Source of the DNA: CBFHMJ01 sp965656875
Lineage (GTDB): Bacteria; Pseudomonadota; Gammaproteobacteria; Enterobacterales; Alteromonadaceae
Length of the DNA stretch: 64,000 nt
Assembly: GCA_965656875.1 (NCBI GenBank)
Contig: CBFHMJ010000001.1
Location: 1-64,000 of the forward strand
Direction: 5' to 3'
The position numbers and the translations under genes were made by a program. The notes below the pieces were generated by a model that worked only from the letters and a program-made list of their open reading frames with translations, searched no databases and was not told where the DNA came from. This document shows positions 1 to 7,855 of the stretch, piece by piece. How positions within the stretch are numbered: position 1 is the stretch's first letter; every line of letters starts with the position of its first letter.

Positions 1-135
1 ATTTGACGATTTGACGATTTGACGATTTGACGATTTGACGATTTGACGATTTGACGATTTGACGATTTGACGATTTGACGATTTGACGATTTGACGATTT
101 GACGATTTGACGATTTGACGATTTGACGATTTGAC
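1..135. repeat. 8-bp tandem repeat array, about 16.9 copies, open at left edge
   Basis: The unit ATTTGACG is repeated 16 times without a mismatch, followed by a 7-base partial copy ending at 135. The array starts at base 1, so it probably extends beyond the window. The plus strand has TGA stops in every frame. The minus strand (unit CGTCAAAT) is open in all three frames, and each frame gives the same octapeptide, RQIVKSSN in circular permutation, because 8 is not a multiple of 3. Arrays like this change length by replication slippage. Confidence 0.97.
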
Positions 136-218
136 AGGCACATTACATGGTTGAATCTGAAGGTAAAGGCGCGTGCACACGCCTCCCTTCTGATTCGCAT
201 CCCGGCATTTTCATCCAT
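1..218 (-). CDS. Possible repeat-containing reading frame, partial, of doubtful coding status
   Basis: On the minus strand an ATG at 216-218 opens a frame that reads MDENAGMRIRREACARAF, then about ten more residues ending CLSN, and then enters the 8-bp array as repeated RQIVKSSN. It stays open to the window edge. An in-frame stop lies upstream near 249-251. I see no convincing ribosome binding site and no known domain. Sequences of this kind recur as short hypothetical proteins in marine gammaproteobacteria, which is recollection and not something I could check. It may simply be a dispersed repeat that happens to be open. Confidence 0.25.
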   Translation of the reverse strand, partial: MDENAGMRIRREACARAFTFRFNHVMCLSNRQIVKSSNRQIVKSSNRQIVKSSNRQIVKSSNRQIVKSSNRQ

Positions 219-982
219 AGACCATCCTTTGGAAAAGCAACCCTTTTGCTTTACTTAACTCCTCAAAATACCATCTTCCATGTGAAACTCCTTTTCTCAG
301 CAAACTCCTGTAGTAACCATTTGCTTTTCAACAAGTACTGATTACACACTTAAAAAATCAGTATCAAATAGAAAAGTTGTTACTGTTGAGCGACTCCTGC
401 CGCAAACCAACCCCTGGTTTCCACATCAATGTGTTTGAAAATATCTCAACAGTCGCGTTTTTCCCTAAACAGCAGGAAATACCTTTTTCCTGGAGTGACC
501 CCCTCACTCATTCCTCTTCCGGGAGGAAACGCTTCCGTAAATCCATGTTCAAACCCAATCCTGAGTGTCCTTTCATCCCTGCCTTTTATCTTCCAGATAA
601 AAGCCTGTTCCAACAGCTCCAAAATTCCTTTCCAAAACGCTCCTGCGTTTAACAGCTTCCTTATTTCAGGATAATTAACTACGTCATGTATGAGTATGCT
701 TAATCAGAATGCTATTTATGCTATCCGTCGCTGCATTCGGGATAAATAATAGGAAAATTAAGGAAGGTAGCACACCAGTAATAAAAAAAATTATTCTGTT
801 CGTATAATTGCAGACATCAGGAATGTTGAGTATTTATTATTTAATTCAACAGATTAACTTATTTTGAAAGTGTGATTTAAAACAAAACTAATTCCATTTC
901 GCACAATCTGATGAGATATATCTCACAAGCCAAAAGGAAGTTTCCTACAACAGAAAAACAGCTATTCTGGATACAGATGCAA
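136..982. other. Repeat-like decayed region without a supported gene
   Basis: About 850 bases with no gene I can support. On the minus strand several short open stretches interrupted by stops follow one another between about 690 and 140 and lead into the tandem array, as expected for a decayed or never-coding dispersed element. Plus-strand open frames at 147-341, 377-652 and 429-674 have no recognisable family, lack good start sites and overlap each other. The segment 690-982 is very AT-rich and shows nothing clear beyond the 3' flank of trmN6. Confidence 0.5.
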
Positions 983-1771
983 TTAATATTTCAATGCGGC
1001 TTTCTCCTTGGCAGAAAGATAGAAATTTTCTGTCATGGTGACAAACTGTTTTGAATACTGCCCGGTTCTGTCGCGTACAATCAGGTCCTGTTCTGAAATT
1101 TCTGATTGGGTTAATTGATCAAACTGATACCTCAGCATCACTCTAGAAGCCGCTTTTCCCTGCTGATGTATTACATTGCACCGTTGTTGCAGTACCAACC
1201 CCTGTTGAATACAGAAGTGATTAAACGTATCAAATGATGTAACAGGAATAATGACAAATAGCCGTCCGTTTTTCTTACAGAGTAATCGAACCATTGCAAT
1301 TATCATGTGCTCAACATTAATCGTTTCCATATGTCGAGCTTTAGAACGTGCAGTACCGTTACTATCCATCGAATCAAAAAACCAGGGCGGGTTGACCACA
1401 ATATTGTCGAACACGCTCTCTGATTCGTATTTCATGATATCGGCACAATGAATAGTTACTTTAGGTGCTAAATGATTTACTCGCTCGATATTCTCTTGTG
1501 CTTGTAATGCCGCTTTTTCATCTATCTCAACGCCAGTTCCCAGAAAGTCAGTACCAATACGTTGTGCTAACATCATCAACAACAATCCCGTCCCAGTGCC
1601 TACGTCGAGCCACTGTTGCCCGGATTGGTCGGATACCGGAATCCAGCAACCAAAAAGGACACTGTCCATATTTACTTTCATTGCACAGCGATCATGAGCG
1701 ACAAAAAAATGCTTGAACTGAAACCCACGAGATTGTTTCTTTACCAAGACAGACGACTCCACTCTTATCAA
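983..1771 (-). CDS. trmN6: tRNA1(Val) A37 N6-methyltransferase TrmN6 (YfiC)
   Basis: S-adenosylmethionine-dependent methyltransferase expected to place N6-methyl on adenine 37 of tRNA1(Val) in the cytoplasm. It is 262 residues long. An SAM-binding motif I, DVGTGTG, lies at residues 56-62, and the N6-adenine methyltransferase motif NPPW, which contacts the target base, at 127-130. The N-terminal FKHFFVAHDRCAMKV segment is typical of the YfiC family. The first codon is TTG at 1771; a GTG three codons in (1762) is an equally reasonable start, and neither has a strong Shine-Dalgarno sequence. It is divergent from srmB, the same arrangement as in Escherichia coli, which supports both assignments. 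Confidence 0.9.
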   Translation of the reverse strand: MIRVESSVLVKKQSRGFQFKHFFVAHDRCAMKVNMDSVLFGCWIPVSDQSGQQWLDVGTGTGLLLMMLAQRIGTDFLGTGVEIDEKAALQAQENIERVNHLAPKVTIHCADIMKYESESVFDNIVVNPPWFFDSMDSNGTARSKARHMETINVEHMIIAMVRLLCKKNGRLFVIIPVTSFDTFNHFCIQQGLVLQQRCNVIHQQGKAASRVMLRYQFDQLTQSEISEQDLIVRDRTGQYSKQFVTMTENFYLSAKEKAALKY

Positions 1772-1866
1772 TTCATTGCTATATTTTAGCGATAAATAAC
1801 AAGTGTTACGCTAACTAATTGTTTAAGTTATAATGCGCAGCCCAATTTACCAGCTAAGCTCAATAC

Positions 1867-3120
1867 ATGTTTGAAGAACTTGATCTCGACTCACCTTTAT
1901 TAAAAGCAATTGCAGAAGCAGGATATAAAAATCCAACTTCAATTCAGTCACTTGCTATTCCAGAAATCCTGTCAGGCCGAGATGTAATGGCATCTGCTCC
2001 TACTGGAACAGGTAAAACGGCTGCATTCTTGCTACCTGCTATTCAGCATCTGTTAGATGTGCCTCGTCGTAACCCGGGTTTTTCTCGTGTATTAATCATG
2101 ACGCCAACACGCGAACTGGCGATTCAAATCTACGAGCAAGCAAAAGAATTCGGTAAATACACCAATTTGAGAATTGGCGTCGTTACTGGTGGCGTTAATT
2201 ATGGAAGCCATGCAGAAATTTTTGAGAAGAACAACGACATTCTAATCTCAACACCGGGTCGGTTACTTGATTATCTTCGTGGCGAAAACTTCCATGCTGA
2301 AGATGTTGAGATGCTTATTCTTGATGAAGCTGACCGTATGTTAGATATGGGATTCAGAGCTGATATTGAAAAAATTATTGAAGAGGCAAAAAACAGAAAA
2401 CAAAGTTTACTGTTTTCTGCAACTTTGGAAGGTAGATCGCTGGAACATGTCGCCAGTCAACTACTGACAGACCCGGCTCGGGTAGAAGCAGACCCGGCAC
2501 GCAAGGAAAAAGGAAAAATCCATCAATGGATTCACCTTGCAGATAACATGGCACACAAGCAAGCCTTGTTAACGCATATCCTGCAAAATGAAGACTGCAA
2601 ACGTGCAGTTATATTTGTCAAAACTCGTGAGCGAGTACAACAAATTGCCAGCCTTGTGCAGGCTGCTGAAATTCGTTGCTGCTGGTTACAGGGTGAGATG
2701 CCACAGGACAAGCGTAATACAGCGATTGAGCGATTCAGTAACGGTCGGGTTAATGTACTGATAGCAACTGACGTTGCCGCTCGTGGTATCGACATTGATG
2801 ATATCACTCATGTCATCAACTTCGATCTACCACGTACTGCTGATGTCTACCTCCATCGTATTGGCCGAACTGCACGCGCAGGTAAAAAAGGCATCGCTAT
2901 TTCATTAGTAGAAGCACATGATATGGCGATTCTGGGCAAGATTGAACGTTATACCAAGGCGCCACTACCTCGTCGAATCATTGATTCTCTCAGACCACAG
3001 AACAAAGAAGCTAAAATCCCAGCGAAGAAAAAGAAAGTTAAAGTAAGCAATAAGCTGAAGAAAGCTAAAGCCAAAAAAGTCGCTAAAAAACAAAGCAAGA
3101 AAACAAAAAAGCCTGAATAA
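1867..3120 (+). CDS. srmB: ATP-dependent RNA helicase SrmB, DEAD-box
   Basis: DEAD-box helicase that in E. coli acts early in 50S ribosomal subunit assembly. It is 417 residues long. Motif I ASAPTGTGKT spans 42-51, motif Ia PTREL begins at 80, TPGR is at 129-132, DEAD at 153-156 and SAT at 184-186. Motif VI HRIGRTARAG is near 330-340. The last 45 or so residues are strongly lysine-rich, typical of an RNA-binding tail. The gene is divergent from trmN6 (about 95 bases between starts), so the two promoters share that gap. A terminator hairpin overlaps the stop codon. SrmB is chosen over other DEAD-box paralogues by length, tail and the trmN6 neighbour. Confidence 0.88.
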   Translation: MFEELDLDSPLLKAIAEAGYKNPTSIQSLAIPEILSGRDVMASAPTGTGKTAAFLLPAIQHLLDVPRRNPGFSRVLIMTPTRELAIQIYEQAKEFGKYTNLRIGVVTGGVNYGSHAEIFEKNNDILISTPGRLLDYLRGENFHAEDVEMLILDEADRMLDMGFRADIEKIIEEAKNRKQSLLFSATLEGRSLEHVASQLLTDPARVEADPARKEKGKIHQWIHLADNMAHKQALLTHILQNEDCKRAVIFVKTRERVQQIASLVQAAEIRCCWLQGEMPQDKRNTAIERFSNGRVNVLIATDVAARGIDIDDITHVINFDLPRTADVYLHRIGRTARAGKKGIAISLVEAHDMAILGKIERYTKAPLPRRIIDSLRPQNKEAKIPAKKKKVKVSNKLKKAKAKKVAKKQSKKTKKPE

Positions 3121-3133
3121 ATCAGGCTTTTTT
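3105..3133 (+). terminator. Intrinsic terminator of srmB, overlapping its stop codon
   Basis: The stem AAAAAAGCCTGA (3105-3116) pairs with TCAGGCTTTTTT (3122-3133) around a 5-base loop that contains part of the TAA stop. It ends in a T-run, so the last codons of srmB form the 5' arm. Confidence 0.9.
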
Positions 3134-3408
3134 GTTATTTAGCAATTTGAACGTGTTGGCCTTTGTACGTGGATTCTCCAGCAGGTTGCGTCGTGTAGCT
3201 ATTCTACATAAACGGGCTGAAACACAGTAGAAACGTGCGACAAGCGCTGTCCATGCAATGACTTAACTGAATGGATTCGTTTCAATGGCGTTCATGCTTC
3301 GTTCCACGTCATTGATGTAGATGACTAAACCTGCTGCCGTGCGCCTTGCCTGAATGCCATGGAATTCGAACAAAATTTCACCCGAAAAGGGTAACGCGCT
3401 CTGGTTGC
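3134..3408. other. Convergent intergenic gap, possible dispersed repeat
   Basis: The 275 bases between convergent srmB and yaaA have no gene. The segment 3150-3390 is noticeably richer in GC and less homopolymeric than other intergenic DNA here, and has the texture of a dispersed non-coding repeat. No terminal inverted repeats were found by eye. Confidence 0.35.
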
Positions 3409-4182
3409 TTACTGCTCGTTACGAATAAATACCGGCTCTTCAGGTTTGCTCATCGCTTCACAATACTGATATCCAGCAGTATCAAAATCCTTCAATCCTT
3501 CTGGTTCAGTCACTTTATTTTCTACGATGAATCGTGCCATCATGCCTCTCGCTTTCTTTGCATAGAAGCTAATGACTTTATACTGTCCGTTTTTCATATC
3601 TTTAAAGACTGGCGTAACGACATTCAGTGTAAGCGTTTTTAAATCAACGGATTTAAAATACTCATTAGAGGCAAGATTAATCAATGTCTGAGCGCTAACG
3701 TCTTTGGCATCATCATTCAGCTGCATAGCAATTTTATCACCCCAGAACTCATACAGATTCTTACCTCGTTGATTCGATAATCGAGTGCCCATTTCCAGGC
3801 GATAAGGCTGCATCAGGTCTAAAGGCTTCAATAAACCATACAAACCGGAAAGGATCCGAAGGTGTGACTGCGCATAATTGAAGTCTTCATCACTTAATGT
3901 TGTCGCTTCAAGTCCTGAATACACATCACCATTGAATGCCAGCACAGCCTGTTTTGCATTGTCAGTCGTAAAAGGTAATTGCCATTCCTGATAACGAGCT
4001 GCATTTAATCCAGCCAGTTTATCGCTAATTTTCATCAAGCTACCGATCTCAGCAGGCGACAACTCTCGACAACGCTCTATCAATTCGCTGGCATCATCCG
4101 TCATTCGAGGTTCACTATATTGTGACGTTACAGGCGCGGTCTCATAGTCCAGATTCTTCGCCGGTGACAAAACTACTAACAT
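3409..4182 (-). CDS. yaaA: YaaA family protein (UPF0246), peroxide stress resistance
   Basis: Member of the YaaA/UPF0246 family. The E. coli protein limits free intracellular iron and oxidative damage under H2O2 stress and binds DNA. The protein is about 257 residues from the ATG at 4182, which gives the family's usual opening MLVVLSPAKNLDYE. An upstream in-frame alternative codon at 4203 would add seven residues not typical of the family, so I prefer 4182. A conserved YGLLKPLD segment lies mid-protein and KKARGMMARF near the C-terminus. The gene stands alone, convergent with srmB. Confidence 0.9.
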   Translation of the reverse strand: MLVVLSPAKNLDYETAPVTSQYSEPRMTDDASELIERCRELSPAEIGSLMKISDKLAGLNAARYQEWQLPFTTDNAKQAVLAFNGDVYSGLEATTLSDEDFNYAQSHLRILSGLYGLLKPLDLMQPYRLEMGTRLSNQRGKNLYEFWGDKIAMQLNDDAKDVSAQTLINLASNEYFKSVDLKTLTLNVVTPVFKDMKNGQYKVISFYAKKARGMMARFIVENKVTEPEGLKDFDTAGYQYCEAMSKPEEPVFIRNEQ

Positions 4183-4506
4183 ATTACATTCTCTCAGGAT
4201 CAATTTTTCGCGTCACTATAGCATATTCAATCCAGGCTGATGATGAATCAATTCAGCTTACATATCCCAAAATCCTGTTAATAATCAATAACGCACATTC
4301 GCCCGCATTTGGGCGATTTTATTTCAATTATTCTTAGTCATTTTTGTAGTCATATATATGTCATCGATCCATCAAATTATTTAAATAAAACGGCTTTACA
4401 TTACTCGTAAATATGATATAGATAATGTATCTGTTTTTAATTAATTGTTACCCAGTTGTTAAAAATAGATATCTAATAATGTGAAATTCTCAGAGAGGGC
4501 CAAACT
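4183..4506. other. Divergent intergenic gap between yaaA and the DUF3545 gene
   Basis: The 324 AT-rich bases hold the promoters of the two flanking genes. One hairpin, TCGCCC (4299-4304) pairing with GGGCGA (4311-4316), is followed by TTTTATTT and looks like a plus-strand terminator, although no annotated plus-strand gene ends here. Nothing else is evident. Confidence 0.4.
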
Positions 4507-4680
4507 ATGGAAAATCTTGACAATGTTTTTGGCATTATTGAAGAAAACTCATCAAAATCAAAAACTAAGAACAAACGTCGCTGGCGTGAAATTGAAGCGT
4601 TGAAAGATAAATACCGTCTTAAACGTGAACTTCAGGACATTGATGGAACAATGGACTATTCATTAGAGGATCTCCTCTAA
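4507..4680 (+). CDS. DUF3545 family small protein
   Basis: A 57-residue protein starting MENLDNVFGIIEENSSKSK. A basic middle (KTKNKRRWREIEALKDKYRL) is followed by an acidic end, DIDGTMDYSLEDLL. The RRWREIEAxKD core and DYSLxDL tail match what I know of the DUF3545 family, common in Vibrio and Alteromonadales and of unknown function. A GAGAGG ribosome binding site lies about 10 bases before the ATG, and a terminator follows. The charge pattern suggests a soluble, helical protein, possibly nucleic-acid-interacting; that is only inference. Confidence 0.75.
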   Translation: MENLDNVFGIIEENSSKSKTKNKRRWREIEALKDKYRLKRELQDIDGTMDYSLEDLL

Positions 4681-4731
4681 AATCGTCAGTTAAACGCTTA
4701 AGGATGACCATGAATATATCACAGCAAAACT

Positions 4732-4773
4732 AAAGCCCGAGACTGTCAGAAATTTGATAAATCTCGGGCTTTT
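4732..4773. terminator. Hairpin terminator between convergent DUF3545 gene and ung
   Basis: AAAGCCCGAG (4732-4741) pairs with CTCGGGCTTTT (4763-4773) across a 21-base loop. T-runs flank it on both strands, so it can serve both converging transcripts. Confidence 0.75.
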
Positions 4774-4779
4774 ATTTGA

Positions 4780-5445
4780 TTAAACCTGCCAGTTAATCGG
4801 CGTTGCTCCCTGCTGAATCAACAGGTGATTAGTCTGTGAGAAATGTTTACAACCAAAAAAACCTCGGTGAGCAGAAAGCGGCGATGGATGAGGTGCTTTC
4901 AGAACAACATGTTTATTGGTATCGATAAACTGTCCTTTCTTTTGTGCGTGAGAGCCCCAGAGCAAAAAGATAACGCCTTGACTGTACTCGTTGAGTGTAG
5001 CAATGACTTTGTCAGTAAATCGCTCCCATCCCAAATGTCGATGCGAATTAGCCTGTCCACCCTCTACGGTTAAAACTGTGTTTAACAGTAATACGCCCTG
5101 TTTAGCCCATGCTTCCAGATTGCCATGATTTGGAATTTGAAATCCTTCAATGTCGTTATTCAACTCTTTATACATATTGACCAATGATGGCGGCGTTTTA
5201 ACACCCGGTAACACGGAAAAACACAGGCCATGAGCTTGCCCAGGTCCGTGATATGGGTCCTGTCCCAGAATAACGACTTTAACATCACCAAACTCTGTGT
5301 ACTTGAATGCATTGAAAACATCGTGCTGTGGCGGATAAATGGTTTTGCCACTATTACGTTCATTCGTCACGTAATCCATTGTCTCAATAAAGTAAGGCTG
5401 TTGTTTTTCTCCAGCTAGTACATCTTTCCAGGTTTGTGGCTGCAT
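4780..5445 (-). CDS. ung: Uracil-DNA glycosylase, family 1
   Basis: Removes uracil from DNA at the start of base-excision repair. At 221 residues it is close to E. coli Ung (229). The water-activating motif GQDPYH is at residues 61-66 (Asp63 catalytic), and the DNA-intercalation motif HPSPLSAHRGF is at 186-196 with its catalytic His. All key residues are present. It is a monocistronic leftward gene between two terminators. Confidence 0.97.
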   Translation of the reverse strand: MQPQTWKDVLAGEKQQPYFIETMDYVTNERNSGKTIYPPQHDVFNAFKYTEFGDVKVVILGQDPYHGPGQAHGLCFSVLPGVKTPPSLVNMYKELNNDIEGFQIPNHGNLEAWAKQGVLLLNTVLTVEGGQANSHRHLGWERFTDKVIATLNEYSQGVIFLLWGSHAQKKGQFIDTNKHVVLKAPHPSPLSAHRGFFGCKHFSQTNHLLIQQGATPINWQV

Positions 5446-5527
5446 TAATCTCTCCGGCAGGTTTATCTCAATTGGCTTTTCCGGGCCTGTAGACCCTTAT
5501 GGCGCCAATAATAGCAACACTGAACCA

Positions 5528-5564
5528 CAAAAAAACCCCTGACAACTTATTCGCTGTCAGGGGT
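5528..5564 (-). terminator. Intrinsic terminator of thrC / thr operon
   Basis: ACCCCTGACA (5535-5544) pairs with TGTCAGGGGT (5555-5564). On the minus strand the hairpin is followed by seven T residues (A-run at 5528-5534), 30-odd bases after the thrC stop. Confidence 0.93.
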
Positions 5565-5597
5565 CTTATTTTGTATTTGTCTTATGTGAGCTTTTTG

Positions 5598-6887
5598 TTA
5601 GCCAACTGACAGAATTTTCGCTTTTAACTCTTCATAGTTATTTGCAATGTAATCAGACAATAATGGTTTTACTGATGCCTCAGCTAACTCTGTTGGTAAA
5701 TCGATTTCTTTTTGTAAAATCGCTTCAACATCAGCCTTAAACTTAGCTGGATGGGCAGTACCAAGGAAGATACCAATTTCGCCATCTTGAAGATTTTCAC
5801 GAATAGCCTGATAAGCAACACCTGCATGAGGTTCCGAGACATAACCTATCTCGTTAAGCGCTTTAACAGCGTCAGCCGTTGTAGCTTCATCAACGGATAG
5901 TGCCACCAGCTGCTCATTCGACAAGCCGTACTGGTTTTTAATCTCTTCAATTCGAGGCCAGTTGTTCGGCTCACTAACATCCATAGCGTTCGATTTCGTT
6001 GGAATCGTGGCTTTTGGTTCCCATTTGTCACAGCCGCCATTCCAGTATCTTGGCACCGTGTCATTGACATTAGTTGCTGCGATAAAACGTTTTACCGGCA
6101 TACCAAGTTTCATAGCAATGATACCAGCAGTCAGATTACCAAAATTACCACTGGGCACTGAAATAACGGCCTGTTCGCGTTGTTCCGGCGTTAACTGACT
6201 TATCGCTTCAAAATAGTAACAGGTTTGTGCCAGTAATCGGCTGATATTAATTGAATTAGCAGAATTGAGATTAACCTGCTCCTTCAATGGTGCATCTTCA
6301 AACACCGTTTTGACTAACGCCTGACAATTATCGAAAGTACCTTTAACTGCCAGTGTGTGAATGTTGCCGCCAAGTGTACAGAACAGCTTTTCCTGTAGAT
6401 CGCTAATCCCACCATCGGGATAAAGGATCACAACATCAATCTTATCCAAACCATGGAACGCATGAGCAACAGCAGCACCTGTATCGCCCGATGTTGCAGT
6501 CACTATCGTGAGTTTGTCATCACCACCAAACTGCGCCAGACATTGCGCCATAAAACGCGCACCAAAGTCTTTAAATGCCAGGGTAGGACCGTGGAATAAT
6601 TCCAGGCATCGAGCATTATCTGAAACTGTTGCTAATGGTGGAGCATCAAAATTAAATGCTGCGCTCACCATTTCTGCTACAGTACTGGCTGGTAGCTCGT
6701 CACCAATCAGGTGAGACAAAATTTTGGTACTTCTCTCTACAAATCCCAGGTTGAGCAATTCGTCGATATTATCCATCGGTTGAATTGACTCAGGAAAGAA
6801 GAGACCTCTGTTGTCACCCAAACCAATTTTTACAGCTTCCTGAAAGCTCACTGTCTGCTCAGGCTTTTTCAAATTGTATAGTTTCAT
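5598..6887 (-). CDS. thrC: Threonine synthase
   Basis: PLP-dependent conversion of O-phosphohomoserine to threonine, the last step of threonine synthesis. It has 429 residues, the usual length. The PLP-lysine motif FKDFGA puts the Schiff-base lysine at residue 106, and the phosphate-binding region SGDTGAAVAHAF lies about 50 residues later. It is the third structural gene of thrABC, 15 bases after thrB, and is followed by a strong terminator. Confidence 0.96.
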   Translation of the reverse strand: MKLYNLKKPEQTVSFQEAVKIGLGDNRGLFFPESIQPMDNIDELLNLGFVERSTKILSHLIGDELPASTVAEMVSAAFNFDAPPLATVSDNARCLELFHGPTLAFKDFGARFMAQCLAQFGGDDKLTIVTATSGDTGAAVAHAFHGLDKIDVVILYPDGGISDLQEKLFCTLGGNIHTLAVKGTFDNCQALVKTVFEDAPLKEQVNLNSANSINISRLLAQTCYYFEAISQLTPEQREQAVISVPSGNFGNLTAGIIAMKLGMPVKRFIAATNVNDTVPRYWNGGCDKWEPKATIPTKSNAMDVSEPNNWPRIEEIKNQYGLSNEQLVALSVDEATTADAVKALNEIGYVSEPHAGVAYQAIRENLQDGEIGIFLGTAHPAKFKADVEAILQKEIDLPTELAEASVKPLLSDYIANNYEELKAKILSVG

Positions 6888-6902
6888 AACGATCTACTTT
6901 TA

Positions 6903-7853
6903 TTAATCGATAACTCGGGTACCCTGCTCGTCAATACGACAAACATGGCAAAAACCATTCTCATTTTGCAAGTAGTTGTCTCGCATAATGCCTGCAATGT
7001 CATTTGCTACAGCCAAAGAAGGAGCTGCTGCAAAAATTGTGGGGCCAGATCCTGAAATACCTGATGCCAGCGCACCCGCAGCTTTTACGTCACGCATAAC
7101 ATCATCAAATGCTGGTAATAAGGATTTTCTGTATGGCTCTGCGATATCATCTGTCAGAACTTTTGCAGCACTGTTCCAATCTTTACGATGCAGTGAATCC
7201 ACAAAAATTCCCATTTTCTTTGCAAATGAAATGGCCGTTTTAATAGGATATTCCTTTGGTAAGATATTACGTGCTTCTGCAGTTGAAACGCTGATTCCTG
7301 AATAAGCACTTACCCAATACCAGTCTGGCGGCACAGGTAAAGACTGACTAATATGCCCTTCTTGTTCATACATCAACTGAATGCCACCCAGATAGCATGG
7401 TGCAACATTATCGTAGTGAACAGAGCCAGCGATTTTACCTTCAAACTTTCCCATCATTGCCAGCATTTCATGCTTGTTAAATGGCTTATCAGCATATTCA
7501 TTCAATGCAAACAATGCCGCTACAACAGAACTGGCACTTGAACCGAGTCCACTACCTACCGGCAGATTTTTTTCGAGAGTCAACGATAACGAAGGAACTT
7601 CAATGCCTCTTGCTCTGGCTTCTTGCTGAAAAAATTCACAACACTGAAAGACAATATTACTCTTAGCATCGGCAGGAAGTTTATGAGCAAAGCGCCCGAT
7701 TGTTTCAAGAGAGAAGCCGTTATCGGCTTCTCCATTGATAACAACGCAATCACCCAGCAATGAACCATCGACAGGCGAAATAGCAGCCCCCAGGATATCG
7801 TAACCAACACTAACGTTACCGATAGATGCTGGTGCATAAACCTTTAAAGCCAT
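6903..7853 (-). CDS. thrB: Homoserine kinase (GHMP family)
   Basis: Phosphorylates homoserine to O-phosphohomoserine, feeding ThrC. At 316 residues it is slightly longer than E. coli ThrB (310). The GHMP ATP-binding motif PVGSGLGSSASS spans about 98-109, and the C-terminal GISGSGPTIFA glycine-rich motif is present. It begins two bases after the thrA stop, consistent with translational coupling. Confidence 0.96.
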   Translation of the reverse strand: MALKVYAPASIGNVSVGYDILGAAISPVDGSLLGDCVVINGEADNGFSLETIGRFAHKLPADAKSNIVFQCCEFFQQEARARGIEVPSLSLTLEKNLPVGSGLGSSASSVVAALFALNEYADKPFNKHEMLAMMGKFEGKIAGSVHYDNVAPCYLGGIQLMYEQEGHISQSLPVPPDWYWVSAYSGISVSTAEARNILPKEYPIKTAISFAKKMGIFVDSLHRKDWNSAAKVLTDDIAEPYRKSLLPAFDDVMRDVKAAGALASGISGSGPTIFAAAPSLAVANDIAGIMRDNYLQNENGFCHVCRIDEQGTRVID

Positions 7854-7855
7854 TG

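Noticed and set aside
1..135. CRISPR array
   Set aside because: The 8-bp units are contiguous with no spacers; this is a simple tandem repeat.
147..674. Overlapping plus-strand open frames (147-341, 377-652, 429-674) next to the tandem array
   Set aside because: No family resemblance, no ribosome binding sites, mutual overlap, and the region looks like decayed repeat DNA.
3346..3642. Plus-strand frame over the 3' end of yaaA
   Set aside because: Antisense to a well-supported gene and without recognisable protein features.
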